Origin: CAYMNU01 sp964391885
Lineage (GTDB): Archaea; Altiarchaeota; Altiarchaeia; JAFGQM01
Direction of reading: 5' to 3'
Length of the DNA: 64,000 bases
NCBI GenBank assembly: GCA_964391885.1
Contig: CAYMNU010000075.1
Coordinates: forward strand, 1-64,000
Made by a program: the position numbers and the translations under genes. The notes below the pieces were generated by a model. That model ran no database searches, was not told where the DNA came from, and was given only the letters and a program-made list of their open reading frames with translations. Positions within the stretch are counted from its first letter, which is position 1; every line of letters starts with the position of its first letter. Below, piece after piece: positions 17,434 through 24,349 of the stretch.

Positions 17434-17676
17434 GTGGCAAAAGCAGATAAGAAATGGAAGCATGTGGTGCCCTGGTTTCTTAGGTATGGAGAGTTGAGTC
17501 CACAAGAGGTCAAGCGGCATCTCATTATCACTATAATAATTATCGGCGCTTTTACCGGGGCGCTATTTTTCCTGAAACCTGACTTCGGAGAGCTTGCAGT
17601 GATATTTCTATCCTTTAAATTTGTAGTTATATTGGCTTTAGTAACCCTTTATTTACATATCAGGCACAAGGCATAA
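17434..17676 (+). CDS. Small two-helix membrane protein, unknown
   Basis: An 80-residue protein that starts with GTG at 17434, six bases after the LsrF-like stop. A basic amphipathic N-terminus (KKWKHVVPWFLRYGELSPQEVKRH) is followed by two hydrophobic helices, about 28-46 and 53-74, and a short His/Arg tail. No family recognised. Its tight packing between the aldolase and the dehydrogenase suggests cotranscription. Confidence 0.6.
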   Translation: MAKADKKWKHVVPWFLRYGELSPQEVKRHLIITIIIIGAFTGALFFLKPDFGELAVIFLSFKFVVILALVTLYLHIRHKA

Positions 17677-17677
17677 A

Positions 17678-18700
17678 ATGCGCGCAGCAGTTTATTACAA
17701 AAACGACGACGTAAGGGTCGAAGAGCTTCTCAAGCCTAAACCGGGCCCGGGCGAATTCGTATTCAATGTCAAAGCCAGCGGCATCTGCGGCTCTGATGTC
17801 ATGGAGTGGTACCGAATAAAGAAAGCACCGCGCGTACTGGGCCATGAAGCGGTTGGCGAGATAGTGGAAGTCGGAGAAGGCTGCCCTTATCAAAAAGGTG
17901 AACGAGTATTTGTCTCCCACCACGTCCCCTGTGAAGAGTGCGACTATTGCAGAAGCGGCAGGGAGACCGCGTGTGAGACGCTACATACGACCAATTTCGA
18001 CCCGGGAGGCTTCGCAGAATATGTGCGCGTACCGAAGATTAACATAGATAAGCATGGTGTCTACCCTTTACCCGAGTCCATGAGCTATGAAGAAGGCACG
18101 ATGATAGAGCCGCTTGCTTGCGTGGTCCGCGGGCAGCGCATCGCCGGGGTGAAGAAGAACGATACAGTTCTTGTCCTGGGTAGTGGAATCGCAGGGCTCC
18201 TACATGTCAAGCTAGCAAAGTCCAAGGGCGCCAAAGTAATCGCCACGGACGTCAGCGATTGGAGGTTGCAAAAGGCGAAAGAATTCGGCGCCGATACTAT
18301 CAACGCAATGAATTACACTACAGACGAGCTGAGAAAAATTAACGACTGCAAACTAGCCGATAAAGTTATCCTGTGCACGGGTGCGATGCCTGCAGTGAAG
18401 CAGGCACTGGAGTCTGTGGGCCCGGGCGGCGTAATCGAGTTCTTCGCAGTTCCGAAGCCGGGCGTTCCTGTGGAAATCCCGGTCAATGACTTTTGGCGCG
18501 GCGAGGTTGCTGTCATGACTTCATATGGTGCAGCCCCAGGGGATCTGAAAGAATCTCTGGATCTGATAGCTACAAAGAAAATCAATGTCGCAGATATGAT
18601 AACACATGTTCTTCCACTGGAGGAAGCGCAAAGGGGCTTCAGGCTGGTAGCGGAGGCCGGTGAGTCAATAAAGGTAATACTAACAACGCCCACTGCATGA
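17678..18700 (+). CDS. Zinc-dependent medium-chain alcohol dehydrogenase
   Basis: A 340-residue MDR-family NAD(P)-dependent dehydrogenase. The catalytic zinc ligands are Cys37 (ASGICGSD) and His56-Glu57 (LGHEAVGE). The structural zinc lobe is CEECDYCRSGRETAC. The Rossmann motif GSGIAGLLHVKLAKSKGAKVIATD ends in Asp, favouring NAD. It resembles sorbitol/threonine dehydrogenase-type enzymes more than classic ethanol dehydrogenases. Placement downstream of the two aldolases suggests that it reduces or oxidises an aldolase product. Confidence 0.9.
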   Translation: MRAAVYYKNDDVRVEELLKPKPGPGEFVFNVKASGICGSDVMEWYRIKKAPRVLGHEAVGEIVEVGEGCPYQKGERVFVSHHVPCEECDYCRSGRETACETLHTTNFDPGGFAEYVRVPKINIDKHGVYPLPESMSYEEGTMIEPLACVVRGQRIAGVKKNDTVLVLGSGIAGLLHVKLAKSKGAKVIATDVSDWRLQKAKEFGADTINAMNYTTDELRKINDCKLADKVILCTGAMPAVKQALESVGPGGVIEFFAVPKPGVPVEIPVNDFWRGEVAVMTSYGAAPGDLKESLDLIATKKINVADMITHVLPLEEAQRGFRLVAEAGESIKVILTTPTA

Positions 18701-18751
18701 AATTTTTCTTAAAATCTGGTTTTTAATAAGCGTACAATAATACTCTTGCAA

Positions 18752-19141
18752 ATGGATTCAAAGAAATTATTGCCCATAGTGGCCACAGTTATGATTGCCG
18801 GCATATTCGCAGTTCTTTTTCTGATGGAGCCGCCCCGAGAATATCCTCGGCCGACTCCCTTCCCTCCCGACGCCCCTACCGTGATTGAACCCACCGTATC
18901 ATATACCCTTTCCGATGTGGCTGAACATGACTCCGCAGGCGACTGCTGGCTTGCTATAAACGGCAAGGTATATGATGTCACCGATTATATCTCTTCGCAT
19001 CCCGGCGGCCAGGCAATACTAGAAGGCTGTGGCAAGGATGCCACAACGCTTTATGAAAACCGTCCCATGGGTTCTGAAACGCCGCATTCGGCAAGTGCTC
19101 GCACAGAGCTTGAAAAATATCTAATAGGTGACCTTGAATAA
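18752..19141 (+). CDS. Membrane-anchored cytochrome b5-like haem protein
   Basis: A 129-residue protein read from ATG 18752. An N-terminal helix (about 7-25) anchors it, a Pro-rich linker follows, then a cytochrome b5 fold. The first haem ligand is in SHPGGQAIL (His83) and the second is His112 in ETPHSASA. GDCWLAINGKVYDVTDYI is the conserved b5 core. Helix orientation puts the haem domain outside the membrane. Two Cys (C65, C93) could form a disulfide. It is immediately followed by a 75-residue membrane protein with two His in one helix, likely its partner. Confidence 0.88.
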   Translation: MDSKKLLPIVATVMIAGIFAVLFLMEPPREYPRPTPFPPDAPTVIEPTVSYTLSDVAEHDSAGDCWLAINGKVYDVTDYISSHPGGQAILEGCGKDATTLYENRPMGSETPHSASARTELEKYLIGDLE

Positions 19142-19142
19142 A

Positions 19143-19370
19143 ATGTTAAGCAATATGCAAATACTGCAATATGCTGGCCTGTCTACCCTGCTTTCACTGA
19201 TTTTCCTGTTCTTCTCCTGCAGGTGCATGGGCGGCCATAAAGTTCTCGAAAAGCTCTTCAAGAACCGCAATTTCATGAAGCTTTACAAGCTACATTGCTG
19301 GTTCTGGGCTTGGTTCTTTGTTTCTATTGTAATTCACATAACCATGGCAAAGCTGATATTCGGCTTCTAA
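19143..19370 (+). CDS. Small bis-His two-helix membrane protein, likely partner of cytochrome b5
   Basis: A 75-residue protein read from ATG 19143, one base after the cytochrome b5 stop. Helix 1 is about 8-26; helix 2 about 50-72 and carries His51 and His65. These are 14 residues apart on one face, a spacing typical of haem ligands in di-haem b-type membrane cytochromes. A Cys pair (CRCMGGHK) lies between the helices. It is too short for a four-helix cytochrome b alone but could dimerise. No family recognised; the haem role is inferred from spacing and neighbour. Confidence 0.6.
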   Translation: MLSNMQILQYAGLSTLLSLIFLFFSCRCMGGHKVLEKLFKNRNFMKLYKLHCWFWAWFFVSIVIHITMAKLIFGF

Positions 19371-19371
19371 G

Positions 19372-19977
19372 ATGAAAGTTCTCGTAGTCTTTCATAGCCT
19401 TTATGGACATATATTCGAGATGGCCAAAGCAGTGGCCGAAGGCGCAAGCTCGACCAGTGCGGTAAAACTAATGCAGGTCCCAGAGACACTTTCTCCCGAA
19501 GCCCTTGAAAAGATGGGGGCTTCAGAGGCCAAGAAAAAGATGGCGCTAATCCCGATAGCGACAAAAGAGGACTTGGTTTGGGCGGATGCAATCATATTCG
19601 GCACACCCACGCGCTTCGGCATGATGACGGCGCAGATGCGCTCTTTTTTGGATCGGACAGGTGGTTTGTGGTCAAAAGGCGCATTGGACAGGAAACTAGG
19701 CAGTGTATTCACCTCATCAGGCACGCAGCACGGCGGCCAGGAATCCACCATACTCAGTTTCCACACAACCTTGCTGCACCATGGGGTGATAATCGTCGGC
19801 TGCGATTACCCGGACGAAAAGCAGTCGACAATGGATGAAATAACTGGCGGCAGCCCTTATGGGGCATCTACAATCGCTTCGCCGGATGGTTCTAGAATGC
19901 CCTCTGAGAATGAGCTGGAAATTGCCAGGGCACAAGGGAAAAGGGTCGCGGAGATAGCGCAAAAGCTAGCTGAATAA
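19372..19977 (+). CDS. wrbA: WrbA-type NAD(P)H:quinone oxidoreductase
   Basis: A 201-residue FMN flavodoxin-fold protein. The phosphate loop is HSLYGHIFEMAKAVAEGA, the FMN-binding loop is FGTPTRFGMMTAQMRSFLDRTGGLW, and the WrbA-specific FTSSGTQHGGQESTI and GASTIASPDGSR motifs are present. WrbA proteins carry out two-electron quinone reduction. It follows the cytochrome b5/bis-His membrane pair directly (one-base gap), so the three may form one electron-transfer unit. It converges with the superoxide reductase gene. Confidence 0.93.
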   Translation: MKVLVVFHSLYGHIFEMAKAVAEGASSTSAVKLMQVPETLSPEALEKMGASEAKKKMALIPIATKEDLVWADAIIFGTPTRFGMMTAQMRSFLDRTGGLWSKGALDRKLGSVFTSSGTQHGGQESTILSFHTTLLHHGVIIVGCDYPDEKQSTMDEITGGSPYGASTIASPDGSRMPSENELEIARAQGKRVAEIAQKLAE

Positions 19978-19996
19978 GAAAAATTAAAAAAGCCGG

Positions 19997-20374
19997 TTAT
20001 TCAGCCTTCCAAAGCCCGTGCAGATTGCAGTACTCTCTGGCAGTTATCTTACCCGCATTCACACAGAACTCGGCCTCCGGCGCATCGCCCGGCTTAAGGA
20101 ATTTCTTATAACTCTTCCCGTCGGCGATTATTTCCACCCATTCGATATAGTGTTTCTCTTCCATGGGGTGCGCGACAGAGCCCACCCTCACTTTGACTCC
20201 ATTGGCGGTCTTCTCAATCACGGGCACATGCTTCTCCTGTGCCGCATCGACAGTGTTCTCCTTCATCAACTTCATGGGCTGGCCGCAGCAGACGAGCTCC
20301 CCCACACCCGCGTGAACCAGCTCAACTATATTGCCGCAGACTTCGCACTTGTATATTTCATTTATTTCTGTCAT
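19997..20374 (-). CDS. dfx: Desulfoferrodoxin (class I superoxide reductase)
   Basis: A 125-residue two-domain superoxide reductase. The N-terminal desulforedoxin-type iron centre is KCEVCG...CCGQP (C10, C13, C29, C30). The catalytic Fe(His)4Cys centre is visible as EKHVP, VAHPMEEKHY and REYCNLHG. It reduces superoxide to peroxide with electrons from rubredoxin, which this operon also encodes. The start is ATG 20374, one base after the stop of the preceding ferritin-like gene; an upstream in-frame Met would lie inside that gene. It is last in a seven-gene oxygen-defence operon. Confidence 0.95.
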   Translation of the reverse strand: MTEINEIYKCEVCGNIVELVHAGVGELVCCGQPMKLMKENTVDAAQEKHVPVIEKTANGVKVRVGSVAHPMEEKHYIEWVEIIADGKSYKKFLKPGDAPEAEFCVNAGKITAREYCNLHGLWKAE

Positions 20375-20375
20375 T

Positions 20376-20882
20376 TTACATTCCCCCTCCTTCTTCAATC
20401 CATCCTTCTTCTTCGGCATACCACCCTTCAGGGTTTTTGATATAATCATATGCCTTTTCAATGAGCTCATAATGAGCCTCTTCTTGTTCCATCAGGAACT
20501 TAAAGAATTTCTTGGCTTTTTCGTCATGAGCCTTTTCTAGTTGCTCTTTGTAGAAACGATAAGCATTTTTCTCGAACTCTAAACCTGCTTCATGAGCCTC
20601 TATATCACTATCGCTCAATTCAGTTTTTTCTTCAAGACCGCCAATTATCTCCCTAAACTTTTTCTTGACCTCAGGGAGCATATCACCCTTTAACTGGACG
20701 TCAGGGCTGTGCCGGTCTATGAATTCTTCCACTTCCCTGATATGGTTTATCTCTTCCTTCGCCAGATATTCAAATGTTCTCTTAACCACCTGATTCTCTG
20801 TTTTCGCCGCAGCTTCAGTATATATACCGTAGCCCTTCTTCTCGAAATCCAATGCCGTTTTCAAAGCCTCTTCGATTTCCAT
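20376..20882 (-). CDS. Rubrerythrin-like ferritin-fold protein without rubredoxin domain
   Basis: A 168-residue diiron four-helix protein. Two EExxH-type half-sites are visible (AKEEINHIREVEEF and FLMEQEEAHYELI), with further Glu in ALDFEKKGYGIY and GLEFEKNAYRFY. It lacks the C-terminal rubredoxin domain of full rubrerythrins, so it would draw electrons from a separate rubredoxin. The likely role is peroxide reduction or iron handling. Its start codon abuts a pair of nested inverted repeats (20882-20916), and a terminator-like hairpin separates it from the FTR gene upstream, so this gene and dfx may be expressed separately. Confidence 0.85.
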   Translation of the reverse strand: MEIEEALKTALDFEKKGYGIYTEAAAKTENQVVKRTFEYLAKEEINHIREVEEFIDRHSPDVQLKGDMLPEVKKKFREIIGGLEEKTELSDSDIEAHEAGLEFEKNAYRFYKEQLEKAHDEKAKKFFKFLMEQEEAHYELIEKAYDYIKNPEGWYAEEEGWIEEGGGM

Positions 20883-20916
20883 TTTTACAGTAATACAGCA
20901 TATAATGCTGTAAAAA
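20882..20916 (-). promoter_or_regulatory. Nested inverted repeats at the rubrerythrin-like start
   Basis: TTTTTACAG (20882-20890) and CTGTAAAAA (20908-20916) form a 9-bp inverted repeat. Inside it TACAGCAT-ATA-ATGCTGTA (20894-20912) is a second 8-bp inverted repeat using the same right arm, so the two pairings exclude each other. The outer one abuts the start codon. This could be a redox- or metal-responsive operator or an RNA switch. Confidence 0.45.
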
Positions 20917-20939
20917 CTCGCTTCAGCGAAGCTGAAGCG
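20912..20939 (-). terminator. Hairpin terminator/attenuator after the FTR gene
   Basis: CGCTTCAGC-GAA-GCTGAAGCG (20919-20939) is a perfect 9-bp stem with a 3-nt loop, eight bases past the FTR stop. On the minus strand it is followed by AGTTTTT. It fits an intrinsic terminator that would reduce read-through into the last two genes of the operon. Confidence 0.55.
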
Positions 20940-20946
20940 GTGTTTT

Positions 20947-21213
20947 CTACCTCTTTACAAAAAGCCCGCACCAACACCTGCCTTGCGATTTCCATGTGGA
21001 ATGCGTCTTGAACTTGCAGGGGCAAATGAGCTCCATATCCCTTTCCTTCGTGCCGTCGCGGAGCCTGCATGGGCAAAGCCCCAAACCATATTTCTCGCGG
21101 TTAAGGAGGACTCCCTCGGCTACCTTTTCAACTAGTCCTGAGTCTGGGTTCAGCTTGAAATCCTTCCCTTCAGTGAATCTACCCCAAGCTTTGATTAAAT
21201 TCTCTTTATCCAT
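20947..21213 (-). CDS. ftrB: Ferredoxin:thioredoxin reductase catalytic (beta) chain
   Basis: An 88-residue protein with the six-Cys FTR signature: CPC (C47, C49), CPC (C64, C66) and a final C-W-C (C80, C82). The family normally ends in CHC, so Trp replaces the catalytic-site His, and the last spacing (13 residues) is longer than the plant x8. The [4Fe-4S] and active disulfide Cys are all present. FTR passes ferredoxin electrons to thioredoxin-like disulfides. No variable (alpha) subunit is seen. Its ATG shares a base with the rubrerythrin stop, so it belongs to the oxygen-defence operon. Confidence 0.88.
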   Translation of the reverse strand: MDKENLIKAWGRFTEGKDFKLNPDSGLVEKVAEGVLLNREKYGLGLCPCRLRDGTKERDMELICPCKFKTHSTWKSQGRCWCGLFVKR

Positions 21214-21791
21214 TACTCACACTTTTCTATGAAATACGCTTTTGGATGGTCGCACGACGGGCATTTTTCGGGCGCTTCCTTGCCTTCATACACATACCCG
21301 CACTTCAGGCAAACCCAGAAGGTTTTTTCCTCCCGCTTGAACATGGTGCCCCCTTCCACCCTCGCGCGCAGATTTTTGTAATGCTCTTCATGGTGTTCTT
21401 CTGCCTTTGCAATAGCCCTTAGCCTGGCTGCAATATCAGGGAAACCCTCGGCCTCGGCAACCTTCGCGAAATCAGGATACATAGTTGTGTTCTCGTAATG
21501 TTCGCCTTCAATAGCCGCCTTTAAGTTGTCTGCAGTAGTTCCCATAACCGTGGGCACCTCCGCCTCCACTTTGAGGTCATCGAGGTTCTCGCCGCTCTTA
21601 TCCTTCAACTTGTTTATTAACTTGAAGAGCCATTTGGCATGCTCGCGCTCGTTCTCTGCAGTTTCCAGGAAAACCTTTGAAATCTCCTCATAACCTTCTT
21701 TCTTCGCTATTTTGGCGTAGATGGTATACCTGTTCCTTGCCTGGCTCTCGCCTACAAAGGCAGCCGCCAGGTTTTTGATTGTTTCGTTCAT
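21213..21791 (-). CDS. rbr: Rubrerythrin
   Basis: A 192-residue rubrerythrin: ferritin-like diiron domain (about 1-145, with GESQARNRYTIYA, ENEREHAKWLF, EGEHYENTTMYPDFA and AKAEEHHEEHY) and a C-terminal rubredoxin domain (VCLKCGYVYEG...CPSCDHPKAYF). It reduces hydrogen peroxide to water in anaerobes. The order of domains and length are those of the classical family. The start overlaps the FprA stop by four bases and its stop overlaps the FTR start. Confidence 0.95.
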   Translation of the reverse strand: MNETIKNLAAAFVGESQARNRYTIYAKIAKKEGYEEISKVFLETAENEREHAKWLFKLINKLKDKSGENLDDLKVEAEVPTVMGTTADNLKAAIEGEHYENTTMYPDFAKVAEAEGFPDIAARLRAIAKAEEHHEEHYKNLRARVEGGTMFKREEKTFWVCLKCGYVYEGKEAPEKCPSCDHPKAYFIEKCE

Positions 21792-22975
21792 TTTATTTTA
21801 TTTAGAGTTAATTTGTGCTTCTCGGATATCGCGCCTGCAAGGGCATCCAGGCTCTTCATATCTTCTTCTTTCGGATATCCCCTTACCATAACTGGCTCTA
21901 GCAGCTCGACTTTCAATGAAGGCAGCATTCCCTTAATCTGCTCGGCTGCATTGCTCCCCCAGCCATATGAGCCGATGATTGCCGCAAATCTGGTTTTCGG
22001 CCTGATAGCGTTTGCAAGGTATGTAGCATAAACCGCGGAAGGATGCGCTCCGCTCAGAACTGTGGGTGTGGCTATGACTACCGTGGCGGCATCGACAAGC
22101 GCCATGGCCAGTTCACCTATATCGGAAACCACAAGATTGAAGGGTTTCACCGAGACCCCTCTCTTAGTCAGTGCATCCACAAAGCGCCCGACCATAGCTT
22201 CAGTACTTCCGTGCATTGAGACATAAGCGATGACCACTTCATTTTTGACATCATCCGAAGTCCAGCTCTTGTAAGCATTTATTATGAACTCGGGCTTGCT
22301 GTAGACTGGCCCGTGGCTGGGGGCTATCAGGCTTATGTCTAATTGCCCGATTCTTTCCAGATGCTTTTTAATCATCGCCCTGAAGGGCATCATAATCTCT
22401 GCGTAGTACCTCTTCGCGCCTTGGAGCAGTTTCTCATCACCATCTGCAAACAAATCGCTTGTAGCTAGATGCGAGCCGAATAGGTCACAGGGGAAGAGTA
22501 TTTTATCCTCTTTCAGATATGTCAATATAGTTTCAGGCCAGTGGACCCAGGGCGCAAATATGAACTGCAGGGTTTTGCCGCCCAGCGCAATCTCATCTCC
22601 GTCTTTCACTACCTGGAAGTTGCCTTCCTGAAGGGGCAGCAGATCCATTAGGAATTCCTTACACTTCTCGCTGCACACTATTTTTGCGCCCGGGTGCTCG
22701 TTTAGAACCTGGGGCAGCAAGCCCGAGTGGTCCTGCTCTGCGTGGTTGGCTACGATATAATCCAGCTTCACGCCAGTTTCTCTCAGGTTTTCCAGGAACT
22801 CCCTTTCCTTGCTTGGGTCGGCAGTGTCTATAAGGGCAGTCTTATCCTTACCTTGAACCACATACGCATTGTAACTGGTCCCCTCGGGCAGGGGTATAAG
22901 GCTGTCAAAGAGCCTTCTATCCCAGTCTTGAGCCCCAACTGCCAATACATCCCCCACCAACTCTCTTGCTGCCAT
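21788..22975 (-). CDS. fprA: A-type flavodiiron protein (O2/NO reductase)
   Basis: A 395-residue flavodiiron protein with an N-terminal metallo-beta-lactamase fold carrying the diiron motif NHAEQDHSG (H78, E80, D82, H83) and further ligands near DTADPSK, FAPWVHWPET, CDLFGSH and APSHGPVY, then a flavodoxin domain from about residue 250 (YVSMHGSTEAMV, GSYGWGSNAAEQI). It reduces oxygen to water, or NO to N2O, using electrons from rubredoxin; that gene is two positions upstream. No extra C-terminal rubredoxin domain is present, which is class A. Confidence 0.95.
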   Translation of the reverse strand: MAARELVGDVLAVGAQDWDRRLFDSLIPLPEGTSYNAYVVQGKDKTALIDTADPSKEREFLENLRETGVKLDYIVANHAEQDHSGLLPQVLNEHPGAKIVCSEKCKEFLMDLLPLQEGNFQVVKDGDEIALGGKTLQFIFAPWVHWPETILTYLKEDKILFPCDLFGSHLATSDLFADGDEKLLQGAKRYYAEIMMPFRAMIKKHLERIGQLDISLIAPSHGPVYSKPEFIINAYKSWTSDDVKNEVVIAYVSMHGSTEAMVGRFVDALTKRGVSVKPFNLVVSDIGELAMALVDAATVVIATPTVLSGAHPSAVYATYLANAIRPKTRFAAIIGSYGWGSNAAEQIKGMLPSLKVELLEPVMVRGYPKEEDMKSLDALAGAISEKHKLTLNKIK

Positions 22976-22988
22976 AATTTTCTAAACC

Positions 22989-23471
22989 CTAATCTCTTTT
23001 AAGCTGTCCTTGCACCATGAAAAGCTTGTCTTCGCCGGCCATTTCACACATCTTGAGTATGCCGTCAAAGGTAGCTTCTTCCTCAACCTGCTCGCTGACG
23101 TACCACTGCAAGAAGTTCTCTGTAGCAAGGTCGCCCTCTTTTCTGGCCTGCCTCACAAGATCATGTATGTTCTTAGTTATGAACTTCTCGTGGTTTAGGG
23201 CGGCCTCTATCATGGCGATGCCCGACTTGTAATCGCTATTGGGCTTTGGCAAGGCCTGGACTTCAGGCTTCGCACCCGCTTCCAGCGAATACTTGATGAA
23301 CTTCATCGCATGCTCCTCTTCTTCCCTAGCTTGCTTATACATGAAGTCCGCGAAGCCGCCAAGACCCATACCCTCAAACTCTATGGCCATAGCCAAATAG
23401 ATATTAGCGGATTCCATCTCCCTTCCTATCTGCGCGTCTATAGACGCTCCCATTTCCTTACTTAAGCCCAT
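22989..23471 (-). CDS. ftn: Ferritin
   Basis: A 160-residue non-haem ferritin with the four-helix diiron motifs NIYLAMAIEFEGMGLGGFADFMYKQ interrupted into helices, AREEEEHAMKF, and the C-helix/D-helix Glu/Gln set (FLQWYVSEQVEEEATF). Length and layout are those of bacterial/archaeal FtnA. It stores iron and limits Fenton chemistry. It sits between rubredoxin and FprA in the operon, with gaps of about 20 bases on either side. Confidence 0.95.
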   Translation of the reverse strand: MGLSKEMGASIDAQIGREMESANIYLAMAIEFEGMGLGGFADFMYKQAREEEEHAMKFIKYSLEAGAKPEVQALPKPNSDYKSGIAMIEAALNHEKFITKNIHDLVRQARKEGDLATENFLQWYVSEQVEEEATFDGILKMCEMAGEDKLFMVQGQLKRD

Positions 23472-23493
23472 TTTCTTATTCAGCTAGATTCTC

Positions 23494-23652
23494 CTAAACT
23501 TTCTCGAACTGGTCTTTCCCTACTCCGCAGACTGGGCAAACCCAACTGTCTGGTATGTCCTTAAAATCCGTTCCTGGAGCTACCCCTGAATCTGGGTCGC
23601 CCTTCTCAGGGTCGTATACATATCCGCACACCTTGCATTTGTATTGGTCCAT
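23494..23652 (-). CDS. rub: Rubredoxin
   Basis: A 52-residue rubredoxin. YKCKVCGYVYDPEKGD and DSWVCPVCGVGKDQF give the four iron-binding Cys in the canonical spacing. It is the first gene of the seven-gene oxygen-defence operon and the likely electron donor for FprA, both rubrerythrins and superoxide reductase. A TATA-like CCTTTAAGC about 35-45 bases upstream of the ATG could drive the operon. Confidence 0.95.
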   Translation of the reverse strand: MDQYKCKVCGYVYDPEKGDPDSGVAPGTDFKDIPDSWVCPVCGVGKDQFEKV

Positions 23653-23737
23653 TTTTGTTTAGAATGCGATAGGGACTGCTTAAAGGCATAACCCCTGCTA
23701 ATATTCAGACTCCGCTATAAAAAAGGCAATTTTAAGC

Positions 23738-24298
23738 TTAAACAGCACAGGAAACCACGCGCCTCGCAATCCCGGCTTTGAGGACCCCAAACGCCACTAT
23801 GCCCCCTACAAGAGCGGTCAGAAGCTGCATGAACCCCATGCTCGCCAGGAAGGCCTCCGGCAGGAGCGAGAGTGAGAAGAGAGCGAATGCTGAAATGAAA
23901 AGGAAGCCGGATTTTGCCACTGCGGCAGCACCCAAGGTTATCCCATAGTTAAATTTTTTCTTTGAATATAACTCCCTTACAATGAGGACAAGAATCGCGT
24001 TGCCCGCCCAGATGAAGGGCAGCATGACCGCCAAAAACGGAGTGAATGGCCCGAATATGATTCCCCTGGCCAAGACTGCAAGGCTCGGCGCGAAGAGCAG
24101 GGGCAGGACGAGCTTACCTGATTTTAGTTGTATCGCCCCCAATATAAGCGAAGCATTGACTATTACGCCCACAAGCTCCTGCGGGTGGCCCAATGAAAAG
24201 GGAACCAGAAAAGCGATTGCAAAGTATGCGTAGAATCGCACAAGCTCGTGCGAGCAAGCAAGGAGGTATTTTTCCAGTGTCTGATTAGAGTTTATCAT
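23738..24298 (-). CDS. Hydrogenase-associated multi-spanning membrane protein
   Basis: A 186-residue protein with five or six hydrophobic helices. The order of motifs (VGVIVNASLILGA, FGPFTPFLAVMLPFIWAGNAILVL, AAAVAKSGFLFIS and GFMQLLTALVGGIVAFGVLK) recalls a small membrane protein encoded beside [FeFe]-hydrogenases in Clostridia and often mislabelled 'iron hydrogenase'. It has no iron-binding Cys motif itself. It resembles ECF-transporter S components in size and topology, so cofactor precursor uptake or membrane docking of the hydrogenase are both possible. It is 51 bases downstream of the hydrogenase gene on the same strand. Confidence 0.65.
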   Translation of the reverse strand: MINSNQTLEKYLLACSHELVRFYAYFAIAFLVPFSLGHPQELVGVIVNASLILGAIQLKSGKLVLPLLFAPSLAVLARGIIFGPFTPFLAVMLPFIWAGNAILVLIVRELYSKKKFNYGITLGAAAVAKSGFLFISAFALFSLSLLPEAFLASMGFMQLLTALVGGIVAFGVLKAGIARRVVSCAV

Positions 24299-24349
24299 CT
24301 TGATTAGTTATTGCATTATTCCCTTCACATCAATATATCCGCATTATAT

